From: Mesoflavibacter zeaxanthinifaciens DSM 18436
Lineage (GTDB): Bacteria > Bacteroidota > Bacteroidia > Flavobacteriales > Flavobacteriaceae
Direction of reading: 5' to 3'
Length of the DNA stretch: 64,000 nt
Assembly: GCF_000422365.1 (NCBI RefSeq)
Contig: NZ_AULQ01000011.1
Span: forward strand, 55,736 to 119,735
Shown here: positions 8,946 through 16,926 of the stretch, piece after piece
Numbering within the stretch: the first letter of the stretch is position 1
Layout: the number at the start of each line of letters is the position of its first letter
The notes under the pieces: model-generated
Told to the model about the DNA's origin: nothing
The model's database searches: none
Seen by the model: only the letters and a program-made list of their open reading frames with translations
Position numbers and translations under genes: made by a program

Positions 8946-9779
8946 TTATTTTATTTTGAATTTACCATTAGAACGGATGTAAATAACCGTTTCTGTATCT
9001 GTACTTAAACGTGGTGAAGCTTTTTCTTCTGCGCCAAAATAAGAACCTGGTTCCAACACATTTTCGTCATCTTTTTTAGAAAATTGATGCGTTACTTTAC
9101 CAGAAATAACCACAGCTCTAAAGTTTGGACTTAAGTTTTTAATTTTACCCTTGAAACCAGCTGGTAATTTTAAAAGAGTAGCACGCAGTTGATTTTTTTC
9201 GTGACTTCCCCATAAAAAAGCAGTTTCCACATTACTTTTTTCTGAAACCCATTCAATATCATTAGCATTTAACCAAACTAAATTGGTTTTATCAACGTTT
9301 ACTGGTTTTTCGCCATTATCAAACGCTTCTGATGTTGGTTTTACCAAATATGGTCCTTCTTGAATATCTAAAAACGCCATATTATCTTCGGCATCAGCAG
9401 CTGTAATATGTGCTTCACCAGCAGGTTGTTGCCAATATGAACCAGCTGGCAACCATTGTTTTTCGGCATTTTCATCATCATTATGCAACAAACCTTTAAT
9501 TACGACACCACGATAGGTGATGTTGTGAATATGTGGTGGTGATGAAAACCCTTTTTTAAATTTTACTAAAAAACCTGCAGGTTCATTTTTTGTACGGTCT
9601 CCCCAAAGTTTTCCTGCAGCAGGACTTTTATCGCCTCTTAAAGGATTTAACCATCCCCATTCTACATTGTCTGCAGTAACGACTTCATTTTTAGATTTTC
9701 TAAAATCTGTTGTTGGTGTTTGGGCAAAAGCCGTAACACTTAATAACAGCGTTACTAATGTTGTTGTGATTGATTTCAT
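8946..9779 (-). CDS. Secreted double-cupin protein, DUF4437-like
   Basis: The 277-residue protein has a signal peptide ending near ALA/AFAQ (residue 20) and two cupin halves. The first (residues 60-150) has [18 protein letters not shown] and an [11 protein letters not shown] segment; the second (about 170-270) has [19 protein letters not shown] and a [11 protein letters not shown] turn. This matches DUF4437-type cupins. It is 2 nt upstream of the propeller gene, with another cupin gene 49 nt further upstream. The second half lacks a full set of cupin histidines, so at most one half is likely to bind metal. Confidence 0.75.
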   Translation of the reverse strand: MKSITTTLVTLLLSVTAFAQTPTTDFRKSKNEVVTADNVEWGWLNPLRGDKSPAAGKLWGDRTKNEPAGFLVKFKKGFSSPPHIHNITYRGVVIKGLLHNDDENAEKQWLPAGSYWQQPAGEAHITAADAEDNMAFLDIQEGPYLVKPTSEAFDNGEKPVNVDKTNLVWLNANDIEWVSEKSNVETAFLWGSHEKNQLRATLLKLPAGFKGKIKNLSPNFRAVVISGKVTHQFSKKDDENVLEPGSYFGAEEKASPRLSTDTETVIYIRSNGKFKIK

Positions 9780-9828
9780 AGTTTTTGTTTTATTGATTAA
9801 AAACGAAAATATTTCGTTTTAAAAATTA

Positions 9829-10308
9829 TTATTTTTCTTTTGTTTTCTTAAGATATGCTGGTAATTCTTTGCTTAGCCAATCTTGACGAACAGGCACATG
9901 CACATCTAAATCTACCGTTTCTTCTAACGCCCAAAATTCATGTGGTACATTTTCTGGGAATACAATAACTTCTCCTGCCCCTACTTCTACAAAGGTTTCT
10001 TTGCCATCAATTATGGTTTTAATTTTTACCTTACCAGACATAATATATGTTATCTGTTCATTTGGGTGTTGGTGCCAAGGAATATGCGCGCCTTTTTCAA
10101 GATTAAAAATGGTCATTTGTCCTTTTTCACCGTGAAACCACTTGCGTTTTATGCCTTTACCAATAGTTTCTGATTCCATTTCATCAAAATTGAAATGTTG
10201 CACTTTTGATGTGGCTACAGAATCTATGGTTGTTACTTGTGCGCTTGCTTCAACTCCTATAAAACAAACTATAAGTAATGTTATAGAACCGATTATTTTA
10301 TTCTTCAT
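9829..10308 (-). CDS. Secreted single-domain cupin protein
   Basis: The 159-residue protein has a signal peptide (cleavage near VEASAQ, residue 24). A compact cupin follows, with the metal motif HIPWHQHPNEQITYIMSGK (about residues 75-93) and the second motif PENVPHEFWALEE near 125. All four usual ligands (two His, Glu/Gln, His) appear present. It is first in a three-gene secreted cupin/cupin/propeller operon on the minus strand. Substrate unknown; enzymes of this size can be dioxygenases or isomerases. Confidence 0.78.
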   Translation of the reverse strand: MKNKIIGSITLLIVCFIGVEASAQVTTIDSVATSKVQHFNFDEMESETIGKGIKRKWFHGEKGQMTIFNLEKGAHIPWHQHPNEQITYIMSGKVKIKTIIDGKETFVEVGAGEVIVFPENVPHEFWALEETVDLDVHVPVRQDWLSKELPAYLKKTKEK

Positions 10309-10464
10309 AATTATTTGGCTTATTGAGACTAAAGTCTTTCTAAAACTATTTTACTTTTTTACTGCTGAACTATCAAGTTGAACATCTTTTAGCGATTTTT
10401 TAATACACATTATTAAAAACTAATTATATTTTACAACTAACATTTAGCTTAAACGTTTTAGAAA

Positions 10465-11124
10465 TTATATTTCAGTAAAAATTTCGCTTTCTGGCAATCT
10501 CGATTTTGGTGTTTTATCTGTAGAGTTAAAATCAGATTCTGCTCTGTAACCTATAGAAACGGCAACTAAAGCTGTGAAGCCTTTTTCTCTTAAACCAAAT
10601 TCTTCATCTAAAGCTTTTACATCAATTCCTTCCATAGGTGTAGCATCAATTCCTAAACTCGCAAGACCCAACAAAAAGCTACCTATGTTAAGATATACTT
10701 GCTTTTCCATCCAATGATTTAAATCTTTTAAATCATATTTATGTATGTCTGCAAATGTTTTAACAGCACCTATAAATCCATTTTTTATGTCTTCATTTGG
10801 AAAACGTCCATTTTTATCATCTACATCTGCAATATGTTTGTAATAGTCTTCGTCTGCATCTGTTTTTGCACAAAAAAGCACAACAGCTGAAGCATTAGTT
10901 ACTTTAGGTTCGTTAAAATGGAAAAAACCTTGTGTTCCTTTTGCTATACGTGCTTTTCCTTCTTCAGTTTCAGCAATAATAAAATGCCAAGGTTGTAAGT
11001 TTACACTTGACGCACTCAGTCTTAACAAGCTTTTTACTTGATCCATATCTTCTTCAGATATTTTTTTGGTTGGATCAAATTCTTTAGTAGTGTATCTCCA
11101 GTTAAGTGTTTCTTTTAAATTCAT
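10465..11124 (-). CDS. NAD(P)H-dependent nitroreductase (NfsB-like)
   Basis: This 219-residue FMN nitroreductase-family protein opens with LNWRYTTKEFDPTKKISEED and has the FMN-binding LRLSASSVNLQPWHFII (about residues 32-48). It ends with GYRAESDFNSTDKTPKSRLP, as in oxygen-insensitive NAD(P)H nitroreductases/dihydropteridine reductases. Such enzymes reduce quinones and nitroaromatics and are often induced by electrophiles. The promoter region has two near-identical palindromes (11157-11173 and 11295-11311), so a dedicated repressor probably controls it. No regulator gene lies next to it. Confidence 0.9.
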   Translation of the reverse strand: MNLKETLNWRYTTKEFDPTKKISEEDMDQVKSLLRLSASSVNLQPWHFIIAETEEGKARIAKGTQGFFHFNEPKVTNASAVVLFCAKTDADEDYYKHIADVDDKNGRFPNEDIKNGFIGAVKTFADIHKYDLKDLNHWMEKQVYLNIGSFLLGLASLGIDATPMEGIDVKALDEEFGLREKGFTALVAVSIGYRAESDFNSTDKTPKSRLPESEIFTEI

Positions 11125-11156
11125 TTTTAATTGATTCTTGTTATGTTTTATTTTTA

Positions 11157-11173
11157 ACTATCAAAAGTATAGT
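11157..11173. promoter_or_regulatory. Proximal palindromic operator, nitroreductase
   Basis: ACTATC-AAAAG-TATAGT is an inverted repeat with one mismatch. It lies directly downstream of the -7 box at 11176-11183, so it covers the expected transcription start; occupancy should block transcription. Its five-base centre is identical to that of the distal copy. A half-site TATAGT also occurs at 11186-11191. Confidence 0.55.
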
Positions 11174-11175
11174 GA

Positions 11176-11206
11176 CAAAAGTATGTATAGTGATTATTTC
11201 TGACAA
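11176..11206 (-). promoter_or_regulatory. Promoter of the nitroreductase gene
   Basis: On the minus strand, TTG (11206-11204) is followed after 20 nt by TACTTTTG (11183-11176). This fits the Bacteroidetes primary-sigma consensus TTG-N17-23-TAnnTTTG, upstream of the ATG at 11124. A second TACTTTTG at 11162-11169 lies inside the proximal operator. Confidence 0.65.
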
Positions 11207-11231
11207 TAACGGTCAAAAAGGATAGTTTAAT

Positions 11232-11248
11232 TTTTTATAGTATAAAAA
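11232..11248. promoter_or_regulatory. Palindrome upstream of the nitroreductase promoter
   Basis: TTTTTATA-G-TATAAAAA is a perfect inverted repeat between the two ACTATM-type operators. It may be a third binding site or simply AT-rich symmetry. Confidence 0.3.
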
Positions 11249-11294
11249 GACGTAAACTCAACAATATCAATACATTCAACCGAATGTTAAATTT

Positions 11295-11311
11295 ACTATA
11301 AAAAGTATAGT
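11295..11311. promoter_or_regulatory. Distal palindromic operator, nitroreductase
   Basis: ACTATA-AAAAG-TATAGT is a perfect 6-bp inverted repeat around AAAAG, differing from the proximal copy at one base. The pair brackets the promoter with about 138 bp between centres. Confidence 0.5.
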
Positions 11312-11538
11312 TGTAATATTCTTAAGATTTCATTTAAAAAAATTTAAATCGTTTTTCAACAAAATAAAATATGAATAAATATAATCTAGATCAATTAGTC
11401 TTATAAGAAGAAATGACTATTTACTACAACAATTTAATAATGTAATTAATAAATTTGAGATCCATCTATAAGATTAATGGATGCTTTAATGTTGTTTTTT
11501 ATTTTTTAAAACACATCAAGGGGAATTTAAAATAAAAA
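11312..11538. other. Gene-free AT-rich spacer
   Basis: Both strands hold only very short reading frames here. I see no tRNA, clear promoter or repeat. It separates the nitroreductase control region from the tRNA-Pro terminator. Confidence 0.6.
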
Positions 11539-11566
11539 AAGCCTGAATATAAATATTCAGGCTTTA
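11539..11566 (-). terminator. Terminator of tRNA-Pro
   Basis: Stem GCCTGAATA/TATTCAGGC (11541-11562) has a four-base loop and is followed on the minus strand by a run of seven T. It lies 7 nt past the tRNA 3' end. Confidence 0.8.
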
Positions 11567-11572
11567 GTTTTG

Positions 11573-11647
11573 TCGGGGTGGCAGGATTCGAACCTGCGAC
11601 CTCCGCGTCCCAAACGCGGCGCGATAACCGGGCTACGCTACACCCCG
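11573..11647 (-). tRNA. tRNA-Pro (anticodon TGG)
   Basis: Minus-strand cloverleaf. The acceptor is CGGGGTG/CACCCCG with discriminator A, and the T arm GCAGG-TTCGAAT-CCTGC is intact. The anticodon stem CCGCG/CGCGG carries loop TTTGGGA, giving anticodon TGG. CCA is not encoded. A TATATTTG -7 box at 11691-11698 lies upstream, and a terminator follows directly, so it is a monocistronic tRNA gene. Confidence 0.95.
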
Positions 11648-11690
11648 AAAATGGTTATCTTTTCAAAACATAAATTTTGTTTTGAGGGTG

Positions 11691-11698
11691 CAAATATA
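11691..11698 (-). promoter_or_regulatory. -7 box of tRNA-Pro
   Basis: TATATTTG on the minus strand matches TAnnTTTG and lies 43 nt before the tRNA 5' end. The same octamer is used by tRNA-Thr at 57846-57853. No clear TTG at -33. Confidence 0.5.
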
Positions 11699-11757
11699 GT
11701 AGTTTTCATCAATTTAAAAACATTTTTTATTATTAAATTGTAAATTCATAAAAAAAA

Positions 11758-12870
11758 ATGAAAATGAAATTCAAATTCGGTCCATTTATTATAGTAATTA
11801 TAGCCTCATTTTTTGCTTGTGCACAAGACAAAAATCCTATAAACATAAAACATTCATATGAGGTAATTGTAAAAGACCTAAATAACCCATGGGGATTTAC
11901 TTTTCTTACTGATGGCTCAATACTAATTAATGAAAAAGATGGTAGAATCATTCATTTTAAAAACAATAAGAAGACTGAAATTAAAAATCCACCAAAAGTA
12001 TATTTAAGAGGTCAAGGTGGATTGTTAGATATTGAGCTACATCCTAATTATAAAAATAACGGATGGATTTATTTTTCTTTTGCTTATTCTGATGGTGACG
12101 AAAATGGAGGAAACACTTCAATAATGCGTGCAAAAATTAAAAACGACAGTTTAATTAATAAAGAAATACTTTATAAAGCTGTTCCAAATACTACAAAAGG
12201 ACAACATTTTGGATCTAGAATTGTCTTTAAAGATGGCTACTTATTTTTTAGCATCGGAGAGCGCGGAGAAAGAGATATCAATCCTCAAGATCTAACTAGA
12301 GATGGCGGTAAAATTTATAGACTAAATGACGATGGAAGTATACCTAAAGATAATCCTTTTGTTGATACTAAAAATGCTAAAACAGCTATTTGGTCCTACG
12401 GACACCGTAATCCTCAAGGCATGAAAATTAACCCTTTTACTAACGAAATTTGGTCTCATGAACATGGACCACGCGGTGGTGACGAGATTAATATCATTAA
12501 AAAAGGTGCCAATTACGGTTGGCCAGTTATTACTTACGGTATCAACTATTCTGGAACAGCAATTACAGACCAAACAAAAAAAGAAGGCATGCAACAACCT
12601 TTACATTATTGGGATCCATCCATTGCTCCTTCTGGTATGGCATTTATTAATAGTGATAAATATGGAGATTGGAAAGGTAGTTTGTTAGTCGGCTCACTTA
12701 AATTTCAGTATTTAGATTTATGTACACTTCAAAAAGGAAAAGTCATTAAAGAGCAACGTCTTTTAGATGGTTTAGGTCGTGTAAGATCTGTAGAACAAGG
12801 TCCAGATGGTTATATCTATGTTGGCATAGAAAACTTAGGTATTGTAAAATTAAAAAGAAATAAAGAATGA
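11758..12870 (+). CDS. PQQ-dependent sugar dehydrogenase (soluble aldose type), lipoprotein
   Basis: The 370-residue protein belongs to the GDH-B/YliI family of six-bladed propellers that oxidise aldoses with pyrroloquinoline quinone. Family signatures are PWGFTFL near residue 43, GGLLDIELHPNY near 92, GHRNPQGM near 217 and HGPRGGDEINII near 236. A lipobox-like FFAC (about residue 20) suggests an outer-face lipid anchor. It overlaps the following cytochrome c gene by 4 nt, which fits direct electron transfer from PQQ to haem. No PQQ biosynthesis genes lie in the window, so the cofactor may be imported. Confidence 0.9.
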   Translation: MKMKFKFGPFIIVIIASFFACAQDKNPINIKHSYEVIVKDLNNPWGFTFLTDGSILINEKDGRIIHFKNNKKTEIKNPPKVYLRGQGGLLDIELHPNYKNNGWIYFSFAYSDGDENGGNTSIMRAKIKNDSLINKEILYKAVPNTTKGQHFGSRIVFKDGYLFFSIGERGERDINPQDLTRDGGKIYRLNDDGSIPKDNPFVDTKNAKTAIWSYGHRNPQGMKINPFTNEIWSHEHGPRGGDEINIIKKGANYGWPVITYGINYSGTAITDQTKKEGMQQPLHYWDPSIAPSGMAFINSDKYGDWKGSLLVGSLKFQYLDLCTLQKGKVIKEQRLLDGLGRVRSVEQGPDGYIYVGIENLGIVKLKRNKE

Positions 12871-13280
12871 AAAAAACAGGACTAATTCTAGTTGCTTTAA
12901 TATTAATAATAAGCTGCAAATCTTCAGACAAAAAAGCTAGCCCAGAATTAAAATCTTCTATTGCCCAAGGAGAAAAAGTGTATCAAAATTTCTGCATAAA
13001 CTGTCATATGGCTAATGGTGAAGGGATTGAAGACGCATATCCGCCATTAGCAAATTCTGATTATTTAGAAAACAATTTAGAAGCTAGTATCAAAGGAATA
13101 AAAAACGGTATGAAAGGTAAAATTACAGTAAACGGAAAAACCTACAATAACGTTATGACTCCAATGGGTTTAAATAACCAAGAAGTAGCAGATGTGACTA
13201 ACTATATTTTAAATAATTGGGGCAACAATAGTGACACTTTAATTACAAGTAAAGAAGTTTCTAAAATACTACTTAAATAA
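12867..13280 (+). CDS. Lipoprotein cytochrome c, partner of the PQQ dehydrogenase
   Basis: The 137-residue protein has a lipoprotein signal (IISC, Cys17) and a single class I cytochrome c domain: haem motif CINCH at residues 43-47 and axial methionine probably in MTPMGL near 108. The ATG overlaps the dehydrogenase stop as ATGA. This coupling implies fixed stoichiometry, with the cytochrome taking electrons from the PQQ enzyme to the respiratory chain. The partner assignment rests on gene order. Confidence 0.9.
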   Translation: MKKTGLILVALILIISCKSSDKKASPELKSSIAQGEKVYQNFCINCHMANGEGIEDAYPPLANSDYLENNLEASIKGIKNGMKGKITVNGKTYNNVMTPMGLNNQEVADVTNYILNNWGNNSDTLITSKEVSKILLK

Positions 13281-13324
13281 GGTTGTAAATTCTTAAATTT
13301 GAACCTTAAAATTAAATAAAAACA

Positions 13325-13933
13325 ATGCTAATTATAGGAATTGCTGGAGGAACAGGCTGCGGTAAAACAACAGTAGTTAATCAAATATTAAATGAATTAC
13401 CTGAAGGTGAAGTAGGTGTAATATCTCAAGACTCATATTACAAAGACACTACTCACCTATCTTTTGACGAGCGTGTTAAAATTAATTTTGACCATCCACG
13501 ATCAATAGATTTTGAACTTTTAGAAGAACACTTAAAAGAATTAAGAGCTGGAAATGCAATAAACCAACCAGTATATTCTTTTATAAAACATAATCGTACA
13601 GGCGATGTTATTGTAACAAAACCTCGTAAAGTAATGATTGTTGAAGGAATTTTAATCCTTTCTCATCCAGAAATTAGAGAGCATTTTGATATCAAAATAT
13701 TTGTTCATGCAGATAGTGACGAGCGTTTAATAAGACGACTAAAAAGAGATATAAAAGATCGTGGTCGTGATATAGACGAAGTATTATCACGTTACCAAAA
13801 CACGTTAAAACCAATGCATCAACAATTTATAGAACCAATGAAAGAGTATGCAGACATTATTATACCTAATAACAGATATAATACGGTTGCTGTAGACATA
13901 GTAAAAACAATAATTAACGAACGCTTAGTTTGA
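13325..13933 (+). CDS. udk: Uridine kinase
   Basis: This 202-residue P-loop kinase has AGGTGCGKT at residues 7-15, the nucleoside site SQDSYYKD near 36 and RRLKRDIKDRGRD near 137, all typical of Udk. It phosphorylates uridine and cytidine for pyrimidine salvage. It starts an operon whose next gene, ftsB-like, begins at a TTG overlapping its TGA stop. Confidence 0.95.
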   Translation: MLIIGIAGGTGCGKTTVVNQILNELPEGEVGVISQDSYYKDTTHLSFDERVKINFDHPRSIDFELLEEHLKELRAGNAINQPVYSFIKHNRTGDVIVTKPRKVMIVEGILILSHPEIREHFDIKIFVHADSDERLIRRLKRDIKDRGRDIDEVLSRYQNTLKPMHQQFIEPMKEYADIIIPNNRYNTVAVDIVKTIINERLV

Positions 13934-14229
13934 AATACTTAAAAAACATATACATTTTAACACTTGTTGTTTTTGTAATATGGATGGTGTTTTTTGACAC
14001 CAATTCGCTAATTATACACAGTCAATATAATTCTGAAATTGACGATCTAGAGGCAGAAAAAGAATACTACAAAAAAGAAATACAAAAAGACAAAAAAGCT
14101 ATAGAAGAATTGAGTCGTGAAGAAGGCATAGAAACCTTTGCACGAGAACAATACTACATGAAGCGAGATAATGAAGATATTTATATAATAGAATATCAAG
14201 ACAGCCTAAAAACTAAAGAAGATGAGTAA
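13930..14229 (+). CDS. FtsB/DivIC-family septum formation initiator
   Basis: The 99-residue protein has one membrane segment (about residues 6-23), a coiled coil (residues 33-67) and the FtsB/DivIC tail ETFAREQYYMKRDNEDIYII. The only sensible start is TTG at 13930, overlapping the udk stop as TTGA; the next ATG would remove the membrane helix. Its end overlaps the mutA-like gene by 8 nt. It is expected in the divisome with FtsL- and FtsQ-type proteins. Confidence 0.88.
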   Translation: MKYLKNIYILTLVVFVIWMVFFDTNSLIIHSQYNSEIDDLEAEKEYYKKEIQKDKKAIEELSREEGIETFAREQYYMKRDNEDIYIIEYQDSLKTKEDE

Positions 14230-15553
14230 AAAACTATTTTCAGATTTTGAACCAGTTTCTGCAAAAGCTTGGAAACAAAAAATACAGGTAGACTTAAAAG
14301 GAGCAGACTATAATGACACTTTAGTTTGGCAAACTAACGATGGTATAAATGTAAAACCATTTTACCATCAAGACACTTTAGAAAACACTTTACACATAAA
14401 ACCACAAACTTGGTCTATTGGTCAAATTATATTTGCTCAAAACGCAGATGCAGCTAATAAAAAAGCAATAAATGCAATTGAAAAAGGCGCAGAAACTATA
14501 AAATTTATTATTCCTAATAATGAAGTATCAATTTCAGAATTAATCAATAATATTGATTTACACGCTACAAACATTCAATTAGAGTTATTGTTTTTAGATC
14601 AAAACTGGATTTCAAATATTGATCAAAATATAAGTACTCAAGTAGACCCAATTCATCAATTAGTAAAAACTGGTAATTGGTTTTCTAATCTTGATAAAGA
14701 TCTTGCAGCCATTAAAGATACAGTAGCACATACAGGCTGTTTAACTATAGACGCTACAACCTATCAAAACGCTGGTGCAAATAACGTACAACAAATAGCC
14801 TACACTGTTTTACATGCTAATGAATATTTTAATATCGTAGATGTTTCAACCATAAAAAAGGTAGTTTTCAATGTTGCTATTGGTACAAATTATTTTTTCG
14901 AAATTGCAAAACTAAGAGCGCTTAGAGCGTTATTTGACAGTATTGCTTCAGAATACAGTATCTCTGCAATATGCGTTATAAACGCAATTCCTTCAAAAAG
15001 AAACAAAACTATATACGATTATAATACAAACATGCTTCGTACAACAACAGAATGCATGAGTGCTGTCCTTGGTGGTGCTAATACTGTTTTTAATTTACCG
15101 TATGATGCAATTTACCATAAAGACAATACTTTTGGAGAAAGAATAGCACGAAACCAATTATTAGTATTAAAAAACGAAAGCTATTTTAATGCTGTTAACA
15201 ACCCATCAGATGGTAGTTACTACATAGAAAGTTTAACAAATCAACTTGCAGAAAATAGTCTAGATCTTTTTAAAGATATTGAAGCTAACGGAGGATTGTT
15301 AAAACAATTAAAAGAAGGCACTATTCAGAAAAAAATAAAAGAAAGCGCCGCAAAAGAACAACAACAATTTGATGAACAAAAAATCATTCTTTTAGGTACC
15401 AATAAACATCCTAATAAAGAAGATAAAATGAAAAACGATTTAGAGTTATTTCCTTTTGTAAAAACCAATCCTGTTAAGACTTTAATAGAACCTATAATTG
15501 AAAAGCGTTTAGCAGAAAAACTAGAACAAGAACGATTAAAAACCGAAGAATAA
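14222..15553 (+). CDS. mutA: Methylmalonyl-CoA mutase small subunit
   Basis: The 443-residue protein aligns in layout with the mutase TIM-barrel domain but lacks the B12-binding C-terminus, as expected for the non-catalytic MutA subunit. Signatures are AKAWKQKIQVDLKGADYNDTLVW at the start, RTTTECMSAVLGGANTVFNLPYD near 277 and NPSDGSYYIESLTNQLAE near 329. It works with MutB to interconvert methylmalonyl-CoA and succinyl-CoA. The large subunit lies about 1.4 kb downstream, separated by two lipoprotein genes. Confidence 0.93.
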   Translation: MSKKLFSDFEPVSAKAWKQKIQVDLKGADYNDTLVWQTNDGINVKPFYHQDTLENTLHIKPQTWSIGQIIFAQNADAANKKAINAIEKGAETIKFIIPNNEVSISELINNIDLHATNIQLELLFLDQNWISNIDQNISTQVDPIHQLVKTGNWFSNLDKDLAAIKDTVAHTGCLTIDATTYQNAGANNVQQIAYTVLHANEYFNIVDVSTIKKVVFNVAIGTNYFFEIAKLRALRALFDSIASEYSISAICVINAIPSKRNKTIYDYNTNMLRTTTECMSAVLGGANTVFNLPYDAIYHKDNTFGERIARNQLLVLKNESYFNAVNNPSDGSYYIESLTNQLAENSLDLFKDIEANGGLLKQLKEGTIQKKIKESAAKEQQQFDEQKIILLGTNKHPNKEDKMKNDLELFPFVKTNPVKTLIEPIIEKRLAEKLEQERLKTEE

Positions 15554-15572
15554 ACAACAAAACTAAAAAAAC

Positions 15573-16274
15573 ATGAACACACGTATTTTAAAAACTGTAT
15601 TTGTATTTTTTATCGTATTAAACTTTAGCTGCAAACAAGATAACACCGAAGCTACGTTAGCAGAGTATAAATATGCAGAAAAACCAGAAACTATTAGCTG
15701 TGATCCTGCAAATGACAAGCTATTAAAAGAAGCGTTATATAGCTTTGAAAAAGATATTTTAAACCAATATGACCCAAACGGTAAAAATAAATTAAGAGCA
15801 TACAGAGCTTTTGTAAATAATGCAATTTCTGATCGTGTAAAACCAGAAAACATGATGTCTTCGCACACAAAAGCTATTTTTGATGTATTAAAAACAAAAT
15901 CAGATTTATGGCAAGAAGGAGCTTTAAACTATAATAGCGATTTAGTTAAATGTTTATCTCAAAACATGCAAGATCAAAGTTTAAAAACAACTTTTAACGC
16001 ACTTGTAAGCACCAATAGCATGAATTACAAATTATTTGGTCCTGCATTAAGAAGTAACACATCTTACACCAGAGACGCTTATTTACAAACCTTTATAGCT
16101 TTAGATTATTACTACTCTAAGATGTTTGATTTAGATTTCTCCAAAATTAATTTAGAATTTAACGACACTAAACAAGAAGCAAATAACAAAATAGATTTTA
16201 ATAAAACACCTCTTAATCTACCTAAAAAAAATAACGTAAAAAAAGCAGACGATCACGCTGGGCACAATCATTAA
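15573..16274 (+). CDS. Lipoprotein of unknown function with His-rich tail
   Basis: The 233-residue protein has a lipoprotein signal (NFSC, Cys about 20) and a mostly helical body. The C-terminus KKADDHAGHNH has three histidines and could bind metal. I do not recognise a domain. It lies 20 nt after mutA and 1 nt before the next lipoprotein gene, inside the mutA-mutB operon. A role in the mutase pathway is not implied by sequence; the protein is exported. Confidence 0.7.
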   Translation: MNTRILKTVFVFFIVLNFSCKQDNTEATLAEYKYAEKPETISCDPANDKLLKEALYSFEKDILNQYDPNGKNKLRAYRAFVNNAISDRVKPENMMSSHTKAIFDVLKTKSDLWQEGALNYNSDLVKCLSQNMQDQSLKTTFNALVSTNSMNYKLFGPALRSNTSYTRDAYLQTFIALDYYYSKMFDLDFSKINLEFNDTKQEANNKIDFNKTPLNLPKKNNVKKADDHAGHNH

Positions 16275-16275
16275 T

Positions 16276-16926
16276 ATGAACTTAAAAAAAATAACATATT
16301 TAATATTAATAAGTCTAGTAATTACCTCTTGCATAAACAATGTTACAGAGGTAAGCAACTGGTTAATGGTAGATAGTTCTAATATAGAAACTATAGAAGG
16401 CAGCTACCATAAGCTAGATAAAGATCCTGTTAGAATATACTTACCAAGTGTTTTTAAAAGGAAAAGTGGTGTAGAATTTGAGGAAATTTTAGACAGCATC
16501 TCTTCAGATAAGAATAGTCTAAAACTTGAATATGCCAGACTAAAACAATTAAGAGAAATAGAAGGTAATTTTTACATCTATTTTGATAAAAGCACATTCT
16601 CTACTTACACAATTAACACTTTACCTTACATGCCTCTTCAAAGACAAGACGCAAAATTTTTGTTAGGCATCATAAGTCAGTCAAATAGAGAAAATGAAAA
16701 CAATCTAGATTTAAAATATACAAAGGTCACTGCTAAATATGATAATTCTGTTGGACCACAAATATTTAAATCGATTTTTAAAGTAGAAGACACTAAGTCA
16801 ATAGATAATTCGGCTTTTTATAATTCTACTTATATAGTTTCTTACAACAACAAAACGGTTTTTATTCAATTAAGCACACCTTTTGAAGCTAACTTTGATC
16901 CGTTTTTACAAAAAATGATATTATAA
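16276..16926 (+). CDS. Lipoprotein of unknown function
   Basis: The 216-residue protein has a lipoprotein signal (VITSC, Cys about 19) and an alpha/beta body with no domain I recognise. The preceding gene stops 1 nt before its ATG, and its own TAA overlaps the mutB ATG as TAATG, so translation of the three genes is coupled. Length and compact spacing support a real gene. Confidence 0.72.
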   Translation: MNLKKITYLILISLVITSCINNVTEVSNWLMVDSSNIETIEGSYHKLDKDPVRIYLPSVFKRKSGVEFEEILDSISSDKNSLKLEYARLKQLREIEGNFYIYFDKSTFSTYTINTLPYMPLQRQDAKFLLGIISQSNRENENNLDLKYTKVTAKYDNSVGPQIFKSIFKVEDTKSIDNSAFYNSTYIVSYNNKTVFIQLSTPFEANFDPFLQKMIL

